From NCBI GenBank assembly GCA_034667465.1, contig JAXDJV010000030.1:1-64000 (forward strand): a stretch of 64,000 nucleotides of DNA. The letters run 5' to 3'. This DNA is from JAOBAU01 sp034667465 (GTDB lineage: Bacteria; Acidobacteriota; Thermoanaerobaculia; Gp7-AA8). Both the position numbers and the translations under genes were made by a program. The notes below the pieces were generated by a model. It searched no databases, was not told where the DNA came from, and saw only the letters and a list, made by a program, of their open reading frames with translations. Below, piece by piece: positions 1 to 7,943 of this stretch; the stretch's first letter is position 1, and each line of letters begins with the position of its first letter.

Positions 1-171
1 CTGCAGAAGCGGCATCGCCTGGAACGGCTTCGCCGCGGAGCGGATACACGTCACGAGGGCGGGGTCGCCGGCGTACGCCAGGAGGTTGCCGTCGGACCCG
101 ACGACTGCGATCGATCCGCTGTGAAAGGACTCGACGAGACCGCCGCGATACACGCGGGCCAGCGGAACCAT
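1..171 (-). CDS. Asparaginase-II family protein, N-terminal fragment (cut by window edge)
   Basis: Reverse-strand translation from the ATG at 171 gives 57 residues with no stop before the window edge. They contain RGGLVES near residue 10, an IAVV strand, and RSAAKPFQAMPLL near the end. This pattern (RGGxVES, then R-S-A/S-A-K-P-x-Q-A) is the N-terminal signature of the asparaginase-II family (PF06089), cytoplasmic enzymes that hydrolyse L-asparagine to aspartate and ammonia; the SAAKP segment belongs to the conserved core. The start lies 26 bp after the STAS gene stop on the same strand, so it is probably the last visible gene of the ACP-ketosynthase-STAS operon. The ribosome site is weak. Only the N-terminus is visible, so integrity of the enzyme cannot be judged. 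Confidence 0.75.
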   Translation of the reverse strand, partial: MVPLARVYRGGLVESFHSGSIAVVGSDGNLLAYAGDPALVTCIRSAAKPFQAMPLLQ

Positions 172-197
172 TACCGCTAGTGTATTCGCCCGCCGAT

Positions 198-560
198 CTA
201 CGCGGTGCGCGCGGCGCCGCTGCCGCTTTCGGCCGCGACCGCCTCTTCCTCGGTGCTGTAGATCTTGAACACCGTATCGAGCTTGGCCAGCTTCAGAAGC
301 TTGAGGATGCGTTCCGAGGGGTTGACGAGGATCAGCTTGCGGTTCTGGGTCGTGAACTTGCCGAGGTATCCGACGAGCTCACCGATGCCGGTGGAGTCGA
401 TGTAGTCGATCTTGGTGAAGTCGATGATGACGTTCGTGCTCTCGTTCTTCAACACACCCTCGAGCGCCGAGGAGAAGAACTCCGCGCTCTCGCCGAGCTT
501 GATCAGCCCCTCGACGTAGAGAATGGTGAAGTTATCCGTATGCTTCTTTTCGACGATCAC
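198..560 (-). CDS. STAS-domain anti-sigma factor antagonist
   Basis: A 120-residue protein that is one STAS domain plus a short alanine-rich tail. Residues 52-63 contain DYIDSTGIGELV, the usual SpoIIAA/RsbV phosphorylation-loop pattern, with Ser56 as the expected site. In the family the unphosphorylated form binds an anti-sigma kinase and frees a sigma factor; phosphorylation by that kinase turns it off. The start is GTG at 560, supported by GGAGG about seven bases upstream. It follows the ketosynthase gene by 48 bp on the same strand, probably in one operon. No partner kinase or phosphatase is in the window, so the pathway it serves is unknown. The family assignment is solid; the biological role is inference. 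Confidence 0.88.
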   Translation of the reverse strand: MIVEKKHTDNFTILYVEGLIKLGESAEFFSSALEGVLKNESTNVIIDFTKIDYIDSTGIGELVGYLGKFTTQNRKLILVNPSERILKLLKLAKLDTVFKIYSTEEEAVAAESGSGAARTA

Positions 561-608
561 AAACAGCCTCCAGGCGGATTCAGGCGCGAATCATATTCGC
601 GAAGCAAT

Positions 609-1832
609 TCAATTGCCACGCCGGACGCGCAGCGCAACCACGCCGTTCATCCCGCCGAATCCGAAGGAGTTCGACAGGAACGTGCGGACCTTACCTGCGC
701 GCGCCGCGTTCGCAACGTAATCGAGATCACAGGCCGGATCGGGATCGGCGAGATTGATCGTCGGCGGGATGATTCCTTCGTTCAGTGCGGCGAGAGAGGC
801 GGCGATCTCGATCGCGCCGCTCGCGCCCATCGCATGGCCGTGCATCGACTTCGTCGAGCTCACCGGAATCGTGTATGCGCGTTCGCCGAACACCGATTTG
901 ATCGCCGCCGTTTCGGTGGCGTCGTTCGCGCGCGTGCCGGTGCCGTGTGCGTTGATGTAATCGATGTCGTCGATGGAAAGAGCACCGTCGTCGAGCGCCA
1001 TCTGCATCGCGCGCGATGCGCCGTCCGCCGACGGATCGGTAACGTGGCCGGCGTCGCTGGTGATGCCGAAGCCGACGACTTCGCCGACGATCTCCGCACC
1101 GCGAGCGACCGCACTGTCGAATGATTCGAGCAGAAAGATCGCTGCGCCTTCAGCGAGCACGAGCCCTTTGCGATCGTTGCTGAACGGGCGGCAGGCGGCG
1201 TCGGGATGTTCGTTGTCGACAGCAAGTACGCGCATCGATTCCCACGCGCGGATGATCGAGTACGTGAGCGGCGCGTCGGCGCCGCCGGCCAGCGCGGCAT
1301 CGAGCGAGCCGGCGCGAATTGCCTGAAACGCCTGGCCGATCGCATGCGCGCTCGATGCACATGCGGAGACAATCGCGTACGACGCGCCGCGCGCCTGATG
1401 CTTCGTCGCCACCGCGCTTGCGGCGGCGTTGTACATCGACTGCGCGATCGCGGTCGGAGGAAGCCGCGACTGATCGTCTTTGTATAAGCGCCGAAAGCTC
1501 GCGTCCTGCGTTTCACAACCGCCGAGCCCTGTTCCGATGATCGAGCCGAAACGGGCTGGGTCGATGCCGCTCTCCGCAAACCGCGACTGTTCCATCGCCT
1601 CCTCGGCGGCGATCAGCGCGAATCGCGTGAAGCGATCGAATCCGCGATGCAGACCTTCATGCGCACCGGACGGAACTTCGCCGCCGATACGGCAGGCGAG
1701 CGCTGACGAGTCGATCGACGTGATCGTCCGCACGCCGCTGCGCGCGTTGCGGACCGCGTCGAGGGCGGATTCTTTGCCGCGGCCGAAACAGGAGACGATG
1801 CCGTAGCCGGTGATGGCGACGCGGCGGGTCAT
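609..1832 (-). CDS. Beta-ketoacyl-ACP synthase, FabF type
   Basis: A 407-residue condensing enzyme of the usual FabF length (about 410). It joins malonyl-ACP to an acyl chain in fatty-acid or related polyketide synthesis in the cytoplasm. The catalytic triad is visible: Cys158 in VSACASS, His296 in NAHGTGT, and Lys328/His333 in STKSMHGHAMG. A glycine-rich FGFGGMNG segment closes the C-terminus, as in the family. Its ATG overlaps the stop of the acyl carrier protein gene by four bases (ATGA), implying translational coupling to its likely partner. No fabD, fabG or fabH lies nearby, so this may be a second, specialised KS-ACP pair rather than the main fatty-acid set. The enzyme class is sure; the specific product is not. 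Confidence 0.93.
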   Translation of the reverse strand: MTRRVAITGYGIVSCFGRGKESALDAVRNARSGVRTITSIDSSALACRIGGEVPSGAHEGLHRGFDRFTRFALIAAEEAMEQSRFAESGIDPARFGSIIGTGLGGCETQDASFRRLYKDDQSRLPPTAIAQSMYNAAASAVATKHQARGASYAIVSACASSAHAIGQAFQAIRAGSLDAALAGGADAPLTYSIIRAWESMRVLAVDNEHPDAACRPFSNDRKGLVLAEGAAIFLLESFDSAVARGAEIVGEVVGFGITSDAGHVTDPSADGASRAMQMALDDGALSIDDIDYINAHGTGTRANDATETAAIKSVFGERAYTIPVSSTKSMHGHAMGASGAIEIAASLAALNEGIIPPTINLADPDPACDLDYVANAARAGKVRTFLSNSFGFGGMNGVVALRVRRGN

Positions 1833-2080
1833 GCCGTGGCGGCGCCGGTGAGCTCTTCGACGATCGTGATCATGTCGCCGAACGTCTTCATCGCGCGTGC
1901 CCGGTCGTCCGGAATGGAGATGTGGAAGCGCTCTTCGATGGCGAAAAGGATCGTGAGCGAGTCGAGCGAATCGATTCCGGCGTCGGCGAGGAGTGTCTCC
2001 GGCGACAGCGCATCATCGGCGAGCTCCTTCTCATTGCGCACGATCTCGACGAGTGCGCTCTCGATCTCCGCCCGTTCCAT
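1829..2080 (-). CDS. Acyl carrier protein
   Basis: An 83-residue small acidic protein with the phosphopantetheine attachment motif GIDSLDSL (Ser38), followed by the usual helix ending ERFHISIPDD. Acyl carrier proteins carry growing acyl chains as thioesters on a 4'-phosphopantetheine arm. I chose the ATG at 2080 because the protein then has normal ACP length and begins with the first helix; the upstream in-frame extension to 2167 is arginine-rich and unlike the family. It overlaps the FabF-type gene by four bases and probably feeds that enzyme. A divergent small gene starts 20 bp away on the other strand. Confidence 0.92.
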   Translation of the reverse strand: MERAEIESALVEIVRNEKELADDALSPETLLADAGIDSLDSLTILFAIEERFHISIPDDRARAMKTFGDMITIVEELTGAATA

Positions 2081-2100
2081 GCGGCCGGTATTATACGAAC

Positions 2101-2430
2101 GTGAGACTCCGATACGCGGCAATCTACCTGGCGTGGATTGCACTCTGCGCGATTCTCTTTCTCGCATTGCGAGGAAGTGAAGATCCGTCGCGCCGCCGCG
2201 GCCGAATCCTCTCGAACGACGCCGGAGCGATCGCCGAGTCGATCCTCAAATCGCGCGGCGTGACCGGCTACGACGCCGTACACGTCGCCGCCGACAGCGA
2301 TCGCTGGATCGTCCTCTGCGACCGCCGCCCCCGCACCGCCCTCCGCGACGCCATCGTCGTCGAGCTCCGCGCCACCGACGGCACCCTCCTCGCCCTCCGT
2401 AAAGTCAACTTCGGGGGTCAGACCCCATAA
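2101..2430 (+). CDS. Small single-pass membrane protein, unknown function
   Basis: GTG start at 2101, 109 residues. Residues 4-23 (RYAAIYLAWIALCAILFLAL) form one hydrophobic segment, followed by a basic stretch and a roughly 75-residue soluble region with an alternating hydrophobic pattern (DRWIVLCD, IVVELRATDGTLLALRKV). I recognise no family. The last codons and the TAA stop are inside the palindromic repeat at 2398-2442, so the present C-terminus (KVNFGGQTP) may come from repeat insertion. The start is uncertain: a longer frame upstream reaches 1993 but runs antisense through the ACP gene. Confidence 0.55.
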   Translation: MRLRYAAIYLAWIALCAILFLALRGSEDPSRRRGRILSNDAGAIAESILKSRGVTGYDAVHVAADSDRWIVLCDRRPRTALRDAIVVELRATDGTLLALRKVNFGGQTP

Positions 2431-2442
2431 GTTGACTTTACG
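2398..2442. repeat. REP-like palindromic repeat element
   Basis: Outer arms 2398-2411 and 2429-2442 are perfect 14-base inverted repeats around AAAGTCAACTT / AAGTTGACTTT. Inside sits a second perfect palindrome, GGGGTC-A-GACCCC, at 2414-2426. The nested hairpin overlaps the stop codon of the small upstream gene and ends 21 bases before mutS. A GGGGTC-GACCCC core is, from memory, common in dispersed REP/MITE-type repeats associated with Y1 (RAYT) transposases; no transposase is present here. It could also act as a terminator-like hairpin, but there is no T-tract. Confidence 0.75.
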
Positions 2443-2463
2443 TCACGGTAAGCTGCGCGCCGC

Positions 2464-5034
2464 ATGTCCCGCCCGAAGCTCACGCCGATGCTCGAGCAGT
2501 ATTTCGAGATCAAGCGGCAGGTTCCCGACGCCATCCTCTTCTACCGCCTCGGCGATTTCTACGAGATGTTTTTCGAGGACGCCGAGAAGGCCGCGCCGCT
2601 CCTCGACCTCGTCCTGACCGCGCGCAATAAAGGTCAGGACTACGAAGCGCCGATGTGCGGCGTGCCGTATCACGCGGCTGACGGTTACGTTGCGAAGCTC
2701 GTCAAACACGGACTCAACGTCGCCATCTGCGATCAGGTCGAAGAGGCCGGCGCGACGAAGGGACTTGTGCGGCGCGAGATCGTCCGCGTCGTCACGCCCG
2801 GCACCGCCACCGAAAGTCACATCGTCGAACGCGAGTGCTGTTATCTCCTCTCGATCATTCCGACCGGCGACGTCATCGGCGCCGCATACATCGACGTCTC
2901 CACCGGCGACTTTTTCGTGACCACGTATGCGTCGATGTCCGATCCGCGCCTGGCGGATGACGTGGCCCGTTTCGCGCCGCGCGAAGCGATCTACCCGAAG
3001 GAGAGTGCGCTCGATCTCGAACTGCCGAAGAGCGCGGTCGAGCCGTCGATGTTTGACGTGGCCGCGTCGCACGATTACCTCTCGCGCCATTTCGGAACGC
3101 AATCGCTGCGCGGCTTCGGGCTGGAAGGGGACGATCCTCGCATCGGCGCCGCCGGCGCGGCGCTTCGCTACGCCACCGCATCGCATCGCAAGGATCTCAG
3201 TCACGTGCAATCGCTGCGCGTCGACAACGAATCCGATTACCTGCAGCTCGACGCCGCAACGCTCGCCAATCTCGAGATCCTCGACTCGCGCGACGCAGGC
3301 CGTCCGCGCGCGTCGCTCTGGAGCGTGATCAACGCCACGCGCACGGCGATGGGCGGTCGGACGCTGCGGCGCTGGATCACCCGTCCGCTGAAAGTGCGCG
3401 ACGCGATCTTCGAGCGTCACGATGCGGTCGATGAGCTGACGCGCTCGCGGGCGATCCTCGAACAGATCGGCCAGCGGCTGGCGCGCATCGCCGATCTCGA
3501 ACGGCTCGCATCGCGCGTCACGTTGCGCAGCGCGACGCCGCGCGAATGTCTCGCGCTCGCCGACTCGCTCCTCGTCGTCGACGAGCTGCGCGACGTCATG
3601 ACGCCGCTTCAGGGACCGCTGCTGAAACGGCTGCGCGCCGCGCTCGATCCGGTGCCGCCGGTCGTCGCGCGCATCGCCGAAACGCTCGATGAGAATCCGC
3701 CGCTCAACATTCGCGACGGCGGCGTGATCAAAACCGGCGTCGACGCGGAGCTCGACTCGCTGCGCGCCATCGCCCACGACTCGAAGTCGATCCTCCTCGC
3801 GATCGAAGCGCGCGAACGGGAACGGACCGGCATCACATCGCTGAAGATCCGCTTCAACTCCGTCTTCGGCTACTACATCGAAGTGTCGAAGTCGAACCTC
3901 GCGCGCGTGCCGCAGGACTACATCCGCAAGCAGACGCTCGTGAACGCGGAGCGCTACATCACACCCGATCTGAAAGTGCTCGAGGAGAAGATCGTCGGCG
4001 CGGAAGACAAAGCGAACGCGATCGAAGTGCGGCTCTACGATCAGCTGCTGGCCGCGGTCGCGCTCGAAAGCGCGGCGATCCTCGCGACGGCGCGCGCGGT
4101 CGGCGACACCGATTCGCTGGTGTCGCTCGCCACCGTCGCGATCCGCAATCGCTACGTGCGCGCGACGCTCACCGATGCGTCGGAGCTTTGCATCGAAGAC
4201 GGACGCCATCCGGTCATCGAAGTGTTGTCGACGGAACGCTTCATTCCGAACGACACCGACATCGTCCGCGAGCGGAACGGAATCCAGGTGATCACCGGTC
4301 CGAACATGGGCGGAAAGTCAACGTATCTCCGCCAGGTAGCGCTGATCGTGCTGCTCAACCAGGCGGGAAGTTTCGTCCCGGCCGCGAAAGCGCGACTCGG
4401 AATCTGCGACCGGATCTTCACGCGCGTCGGCGCGAGCGATCAGCTCGCGCGCGGCGAGTCGACGTTCATGGTCGAGATGCACGAGACCGCGAACATCCTC
4501 AACAACGCCACCAACCGCTCGCTGATCATTCTCGATGAAGTCGGCCGCGGGACGGCGACGTTCGACGGTCTGTCGCTGGCGTGGGCAATCATCGAGTACA
4601 TCCACGATCATCCGACGCGCAGCGGAATCACGATCTTCGCGACGCACTACCACGAGGTCACCGACCTCGCGAAGACGCGGCCGCGCGTCGCCAACTACAA
4701 CGTCGCGGTCAAAGAGTGGAACGACCAGATCATCTTTCTGCGCAAGGTCGTGGCGGGGAGCGCCGACAAAAGCTACGGAATCCAGGTGGCGAAACTGGCC
4801 GGCATTCCGCGCAGCATCACCGACCGCGCGCGGGAGATTCTCTCCACATTGGAGAGGAAGGAACGCGATCTCGTCGAGGAGACGCGCCAGCGTCCGGCAC
4901 CGACCAAACAGCTCGGCCTCTTCGGCGGGCGCGAACAGCAGGTTCTCGATCAGTTGCGGGCCGTCGACGTCGAAGCGCTCACGCCGATTCAGGCGCTGAA
5001 CGAGTTGGCGCGACTCAGGCAATCGCTGGAGTGA
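2464..5034 (+). CDS. mutS: DNA mismatch repair protein MutS
   Basis: An 856-residue protein, normal for MutS. It recognises mismatches and small loops in newly copied DNA and recruits MutL. The N-terminal mismatch-reading motif is GDFYEMF (Phe32-Tyr-Glu34). The ATPase has Walker A GPNMGGKST at 612-620, a Walker B/signature block ILDEVGRGT and the ATHYHE segment. Near the C-terminus QLGLF (816-820) matches the beta-clamp binding motif. All five domains appear uninterrupted. It starts just after the palindromic repeat and is followed after 21 bp by the nagZ-like gene on the same strand, so co-transcription is likely. mutL is not in the window. The ribosome site (GGTAAG) is weak. Confidence 0.98.
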   Translation: MSRPKLTPMLEQYFEIKRQVPDAILFYRLGDFYEMFFEDAEKAAPLLDLVLTARNKGQDYEAPMCGVPYHAADGYVAKLVKHGLNVAICDQVEEAGATKGLVRREIVRVVTPGTATESHIVERECCYLLSIIPTGDVIGAAYIDVSTGDFFVTTYASMSDPRLADDVARFAPREAIYPKESALDLELPKSAVEPSMFDVAASHDYLSRHFGTQSLRGFGLEGDDPRIGAAGAALRYATASHRKDLSHVQSLRVDNESDYLQLDAATLANLEILDSRDAGRPRASLWSVINATRTAMGGRTLRRWITRPLKVRDAIFERHDAVDELTRSRAILEQIGQRLARIADLERLASRVTLRSATPRECLALADSLLVVDELRDVMTPLQGPLLKRLRAALDPVPPVVARIAETLDENPPLNIRDGGVIKTGVDAELDSLRAIAHDSKSILLAIEARERERTGITSLKIRFNSVFGYYIEVSKSNLARVPQDYIRKQTLVNAERYITPDLKVLEEKIVGAEDKANAIEVRLYDQLLAAVALESAAILATARAVGDTDSLVSLATVAIRNRYVRATLTDASELCIEDGRHPVIEVLSTERFIPNDTDIVRERNGIQVITGPNMGGKSTYLRQVALIVLLNQAGSFVPAAKARLGICDRIFTRVGASDQLARGESTFMVEMHETANILNNATNRSLIILDEVGRGTATFDGLSLAWAIIEYIHDHPTRSGITIFATHYHEVTDLAKTRPRVANYNVAVKEWNDQIIFLRKVVAGSADKSYGIQVAKLAGIPRSITDRAREILSTLERKERDLVEETRQRPAPTKQLGLFGGREQQVLDQLRAVDVEALTPIQALNELARLRQSLE

Positions 5035-5055
5035 TATGAGCGTGGAATCGCAGTA

Positions 5056-6222
5056 ATGGCCGAGTCGCAAACAGCTCCTGACATCCTCGGCATCGGCATC
5101 ACCGGCAAATCGCTGACGGACCTCGAGCGCCGCATCATCAGCGGCACCTCGCCGTACGCGATCGTCCTCTTCGGCCGCAACATCGAAAGCGAAGCGCAGC
5201 TCCGCGAGCTGGTGCGCGAATGCAAAGCGATCGCGAAACGGCCGCCGCTGATGATGATCGACGAAGAAGGCGGCCGCGTCGACCGGATCCGCAATCTCAT
5301 CCCCGGACTGCCGAGCGTGCAGGCGTTCGACGAAGGGGAGCAGCCACTGGAGATGTCGCAATGGGCCGGCAAAGTGATCGGGATGGCGCTTCGCTATTTC
5401 GACATCGAGATCGATCTCGCGCCGGTCGTCGACGTTCGCTCGCCCGATTACGCGCCGAAGGGTTTGGAGCGCCGCACGTTCGGCGACAATCCCGCGCGCG
5501 TCATCGAGCTGGCGCGCGCGTTCATGCGCGGACTGCACGGCGCCGGCGTCGCGTCATGCATCAAACACTTTCCCGGCATCGGCCGCGGTTCCGCCGATCC
5601 GCATTACGGCGCGACCGTGATCGATGCGCCGCGCGAGGAACTGATCGCGCGCGACCTCGTGCCGTTCGCGCGGCTCGGCAGGGAAGCGGCCGCGATCATG
5701 GTCGGCCACGGAACGTATCCGCAGATCGATGATCCCGATCTGCCGGCGACGCTCAGCCGCAAAATCTCGACCGGTCTCCTGCGAAACGAGACCGGCTTCG
5801 ATGGCGTCGCCGTCACCGACGACATGGAGATGCACGCCGTCTCCGACCTCGGCGCATACGAGGAGATTACCGAGCGCGCGCTGATGGCCGGCAACGACGT
5901 GATCCTCTACTGCAGTCACATCGAGCGCGTCCCCGATCTGCAGCGGCACATCGCCGAACGCGCGAAGAGTGACGCCGCGTTCGGCGCGCGATTCCGCGAA
6001 GCGGTGCAACGTGCGGAGCGATATCGCGCGCACTGCGAACGGCTGCGCGCCGACGGGATGCCGCCTGCGAAATCGTTCGAGGCGCTGATCGAGGAAGCGG
6101 TCACGTTCGTCGAGGCGTTCGAAAAGACGCGCCCGGCATACGACGATTACCTCGGCGACGATCGCCGCCACGGCAACCGCAAACCGGGAACGGGAAAAAC
6201 GGGCCGCGAAGAGTGGACGTAG
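5056..6222 (+). CDS. Glycoside hydrolase family 3 beta-N-acetylhexosaminidase (NagZ-like)
   Basis: A 388-residue single-domain GH3 enzyme. NagZ removes N-acetylglucosamine from recycled peptidoglycan fragments in the cytoplasm; no signal peptide is visible, which fits. Motifs are IDEEGGRV (69-75), KHFPGIG (170-176), the flexible-loop Asp181/His183 dyad in SADPH, and the nucleophile Asp255 in VTDDMEM. The loop reads IGRGSADPH instead of the common HGDTSVDSH, so one histidine of the usual pattern is replaced, but the Asp-His pair is kept. The last 20 residues (RRHGNRKPGTGKTGREEWT) are basic and probably not part of the fold. Substrate assignment as NagZ rather than another GH3 hexosaminidase is inference. 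Confidence 0.88.
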   Translation: MAESQTAPDILGIGITGKSLTDLERRIISGTSPYAIVLFGRNIESEAQLRELVRECKAIAKRPPLMMIDEEGGRVDRIRNLIPGLPSVQAFDEGEQPLEMSQWAGKVIGMALRYFDIEIDLAPVVDVRSPDYAPKGLERRTFGDNPARVIELARAFMRGLHGAGVASCIKHFPGIGRGSADPHYGATVIDAPREELIARDLVPFARLGREAAAIMVGHGTYPQIDDPDLPATLSRKISTGLLRNETGFDGVAVTDDMEMHAVSDLGAYEEITERALMAGNDVILYCSHIERVPDLQRHIAERAKSDAAFGARFREAVQRAERYRAHCERLRADGMPPAKSFEALIEEAVTFVEAFEKTRPAYDDYLGDDRRHGNRKPGTGKTGREEWT

Positions 6223-6226
6223 GTCT

Positions 6227-6694
6227 TCATCGGCGAAACTCGCGAATCGGTGCGACGCTCTTCCGCATCAGCGCTTCGGAGTGGCCGCGGATCAGATAGT
6301 CGGTCAGCTCGCCGACCAGCGTGTAGCCGAGTCGCTCGTAGAGAGCGCGAGCGCGCGGATTGAAGGACGAGACGCAGAGGAAGACGTTCGGCGACTCGCG
6401 CAGAATGCGATCCTCCGCGAATGCGACGAGCTGCGTGCCGACGCCGCTGCCGCGCGCATCGGGCGCGACGCAGATCGCCTGAATGTAGCCGACGAATGCG
6501 CCCTGCATGACGATGACGATGAATCCGCGCAGCACGCCGTCCTCGCGTGCGACGAACGTCTCGCGCATCGGATCGCCGAGCAGCGCGTAACACTCGCCGG
6601 CGGTGCGGCCGATGGTCAGCCACGGTTCCGTCGACGCCATCATCTCCGCGCACGCATGCGTTTCCGCATCGTCACGAATCGGGGAGATTTCCAT
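6227..6694 (-). CDS. GNAT-family N-acetyltransferase
   Basis: A 155-residue GNAT protein. The acetyl-CoA binding motif A is VAPDARGSGVGTQL near residues 86-99, and the motif B region is NPRARALYERLGYTLVGE, close to the family pattern N-x-x-A-x-x-x-Y-x-x-x-G-F. GNAT enzymes transfer an acetyl group to amines of small molecules or proteins; nothing here tells the substrate. I chose the ATG at 6694 (MEISPIRDD); an ATG at 6712 would add six residues but overlap the divergent DinB gene start. It converges with the nagZ-like gene, with a 4 bp gap. Confidence 0.88.
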   Translation of the reverse strand: MEISPIRDDAETHACAEMMASTEPWLTIGRTAGECYALLGDPMRETFVAREDGVLRGFIVIVMQGAFVGYIQAICVAPDARGSGVGTQLVAFAEDRILRESPNVFLCVSSFNPRARALYERLGYTLVGELTDYLIRGHSEALMRKSVAPIREFRR

Positions 6695-6710
6695 GCAGTA
6701 CGATGATGCC

Positions 6711-7220
6711 ATGCGCCGTCCTGAACCGACCGAATACCACCCTGAGTTTGAAAACTACATCTCGCTCGTTCCCGAAACCGACGTCGTCGGCGCCATGAGC
6801 TCGCAGCTCGCGGAGACGCGCGCTTTTCTCAGCGGCTTCGACGCGGAACGCGCCGGTTATCGCTACGCGGAAGGGAAGTGGAGCATCCGCGAGATCACCG
6901 GGCACCTCTCGGACGGCGAGCGGGTCTTCGGCTATCGTGCCTTTGCGATCGCGCGCGGCGAGACCGCGTCGCTGCCGGGGTTCGAGGAGAACAGCTACAT
7001 CGCCGCGTCGGGCTACGACCTCTGGGCCATGCCCGATCTGATCGAGCACTTCTCCGCGCTGAGGACGTCGAACATCCTCATGCTGCGCGCGCTCGATGAA
7101 GCGGCCTGGTCGCGCGTCGGGATCGCGAACGAATATCCGGTCACGCCGCGTGCGCTGGCGTTCGGGATGGTCGGCCACGCACGGCATCACCTCGGCGTGC
7201 TGCGCGAACGGTATTCGTAG
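6711..7220 (+). CDS. DinB-family (DinB_2) putative metal-dependent protein
   Basis: A 169-residue protein with the four-helix DinB fold pattern: WSIREITGHLSDGERVF in the middle and GHARHHLGVLRERY at the C-terminus. Those histidines match the metal-binding triad of the family (DinB_2, PF12867). Members include thiol-dependent hydrolases and transferases and many uncharacterised damage-inducible proteins, so the reaction here is unknown. Start at 6711 (MRRPEPTEYHPEF) gives a normal length; ATG 6693 in frame is an alternative. It is divergent from the GNAT gene with only about 16 bp between starts, so promoters must lie inside the opposite gene. Confidence 0.82.
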   Translation: MRRPEPTEYHPEFENYISLVPETDVVGAMSSQLAETRAFLSGFDAERAGYRYAEGKWSIREITGHLSDGERVFGYRAFAIARGETASLPGFEENSYIAASGYDLWAMPDLIEHFSALRTSNILMLRALDEAAWSRVGIANEYPVTPRALAFGMVGHARHHLGVLRERYS

Positions 7221-7223
7221 GCG

Positions 7224-7895
7224 CTACTTCTTCCGCCGCGCCAGCGTCTTCGCGATGTAGCTGACGGCGTCCGGCGTCTCGCACGCGGTGTCGCCGTGAT
7301 CGACTTCCACCCTGCCGATCTCGCGCGCCGCGGCGACCGCTTTCGCTTCGAGCGCGTCGTTGCGGACGCCGATCGCGATCAGTGCGCCGTTCATTCCGTG
7401 ACGGACGCGATTCTTCGCCGTGGCGATGCCGCGGCGGATCGCTTCGATGCGTGACGCGAAGTACGAGTCGGGGAGCGACGTGTCGTGCATCGCGAGGTGA
7501 ACGAGCACGCGCCAGCCGGCGCTCTCCACTGACTCATCGTCGGCCGCCATCCACTGCTCCGCTTTCGCGCGTGCGTATGGCGTGCGGGCGACGAGTGACG
7601 CGAACGCGTCAACGATCGGATAGCTGTCGATGTCGCGCGACCACGCATCGAGCGTCGCCTCATCGAGCTTCGCCGGCTCGGCGATCATCGTCGTCAGGAG
7701 CCGCGCTTCGTACCAGCCCGACTTCCACAACTCGCGCGCGAGCGCGTCGTTCGTTTTGATGGCCTTCTGCAGCGATTTCAGATCGGGCGTTGAAACGCCG
7801 AAGACCTTCTCGCCGGCGCCGTGGCGGCGATACGTTTTCCGGAACGACTCTTTGCCGTGTTCGCGGAGCTGATCGAGCACTTCGGCGGCGTTCAT
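7224..7895 (-). CDS. DNA alkylation repair protein, AlkD-like
   Basis: A 223-residue all-helical protein. The start region (MNAAEVLDQLREHGKESFRKTYRRHG) and the segments FGVSTPDLKSLQKAIK, LWKSGWYEARLLTTMI and DSYPIVDAFASLV match the HEAT-like DNA_alkylation family (PF08713). AlkD removes N3- and N7-alkylated purines without base flipping. I chose the ATG at 7895; the longer frame to 7934 would run through the hairpin at 7906-7930. The gene lies downstream of ssb on the same strand, separated by that hairpin. The closing YIAKTLARRKK is basic. Family membership is likely; the glycosylase activity is inferred. Confidence 0.85.
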   Translation of the reverse strand: MNAAEVLDQLREHGKESFRKTYRRHGAGEKVFGVSTPDLKSLQKAIKTNDALARELWKSGWYEARLLTTMIAEPAKLDEATLDAWSRDIDSYPIVDAFASLVARTPYARAKAEQWMAADDESVESAGWRVLVHLAMHDTSLPDSYFASRIEAIRRGIATAKNRVRHGMNGALIAIGVRNDALEAKAVAAAREIGRVEVDHGDTACETPDAVSYIAKTLARRKK

Positions 7896-7905
7896 CGATC
7901 GAATG

Positions 7906-7930
7906 AGGGACAGGCGCAGGGCCTGTCCCT
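7906..7930. repeat. Perfect 10-bp inverted repeat (hairpin) between ssb and alkD-like gene
   Basis: AGGGACAGGC (7906-7915) and GCCTGTCCCT (7921-7930) are perfect inverted arms with a five-base loop. The hairpin sits 14 bp after the ssb stop in the direction of ssb transcription. There is no T-tract, so it is either a weak terminator / mRNA-stabilising hairpin or a member of a dispersed palindromic repeat family. Confidence 0.7.
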
Positions 7931-7943
7931 TCACGGAAGATTG

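Noticed and set aside
2443..4209. A 588-residue minus-strand frame opposite mutS
   Set aside because: Arginine-rich, no motifs, and fully opposite a MutS gene with intact catalytic motifs.
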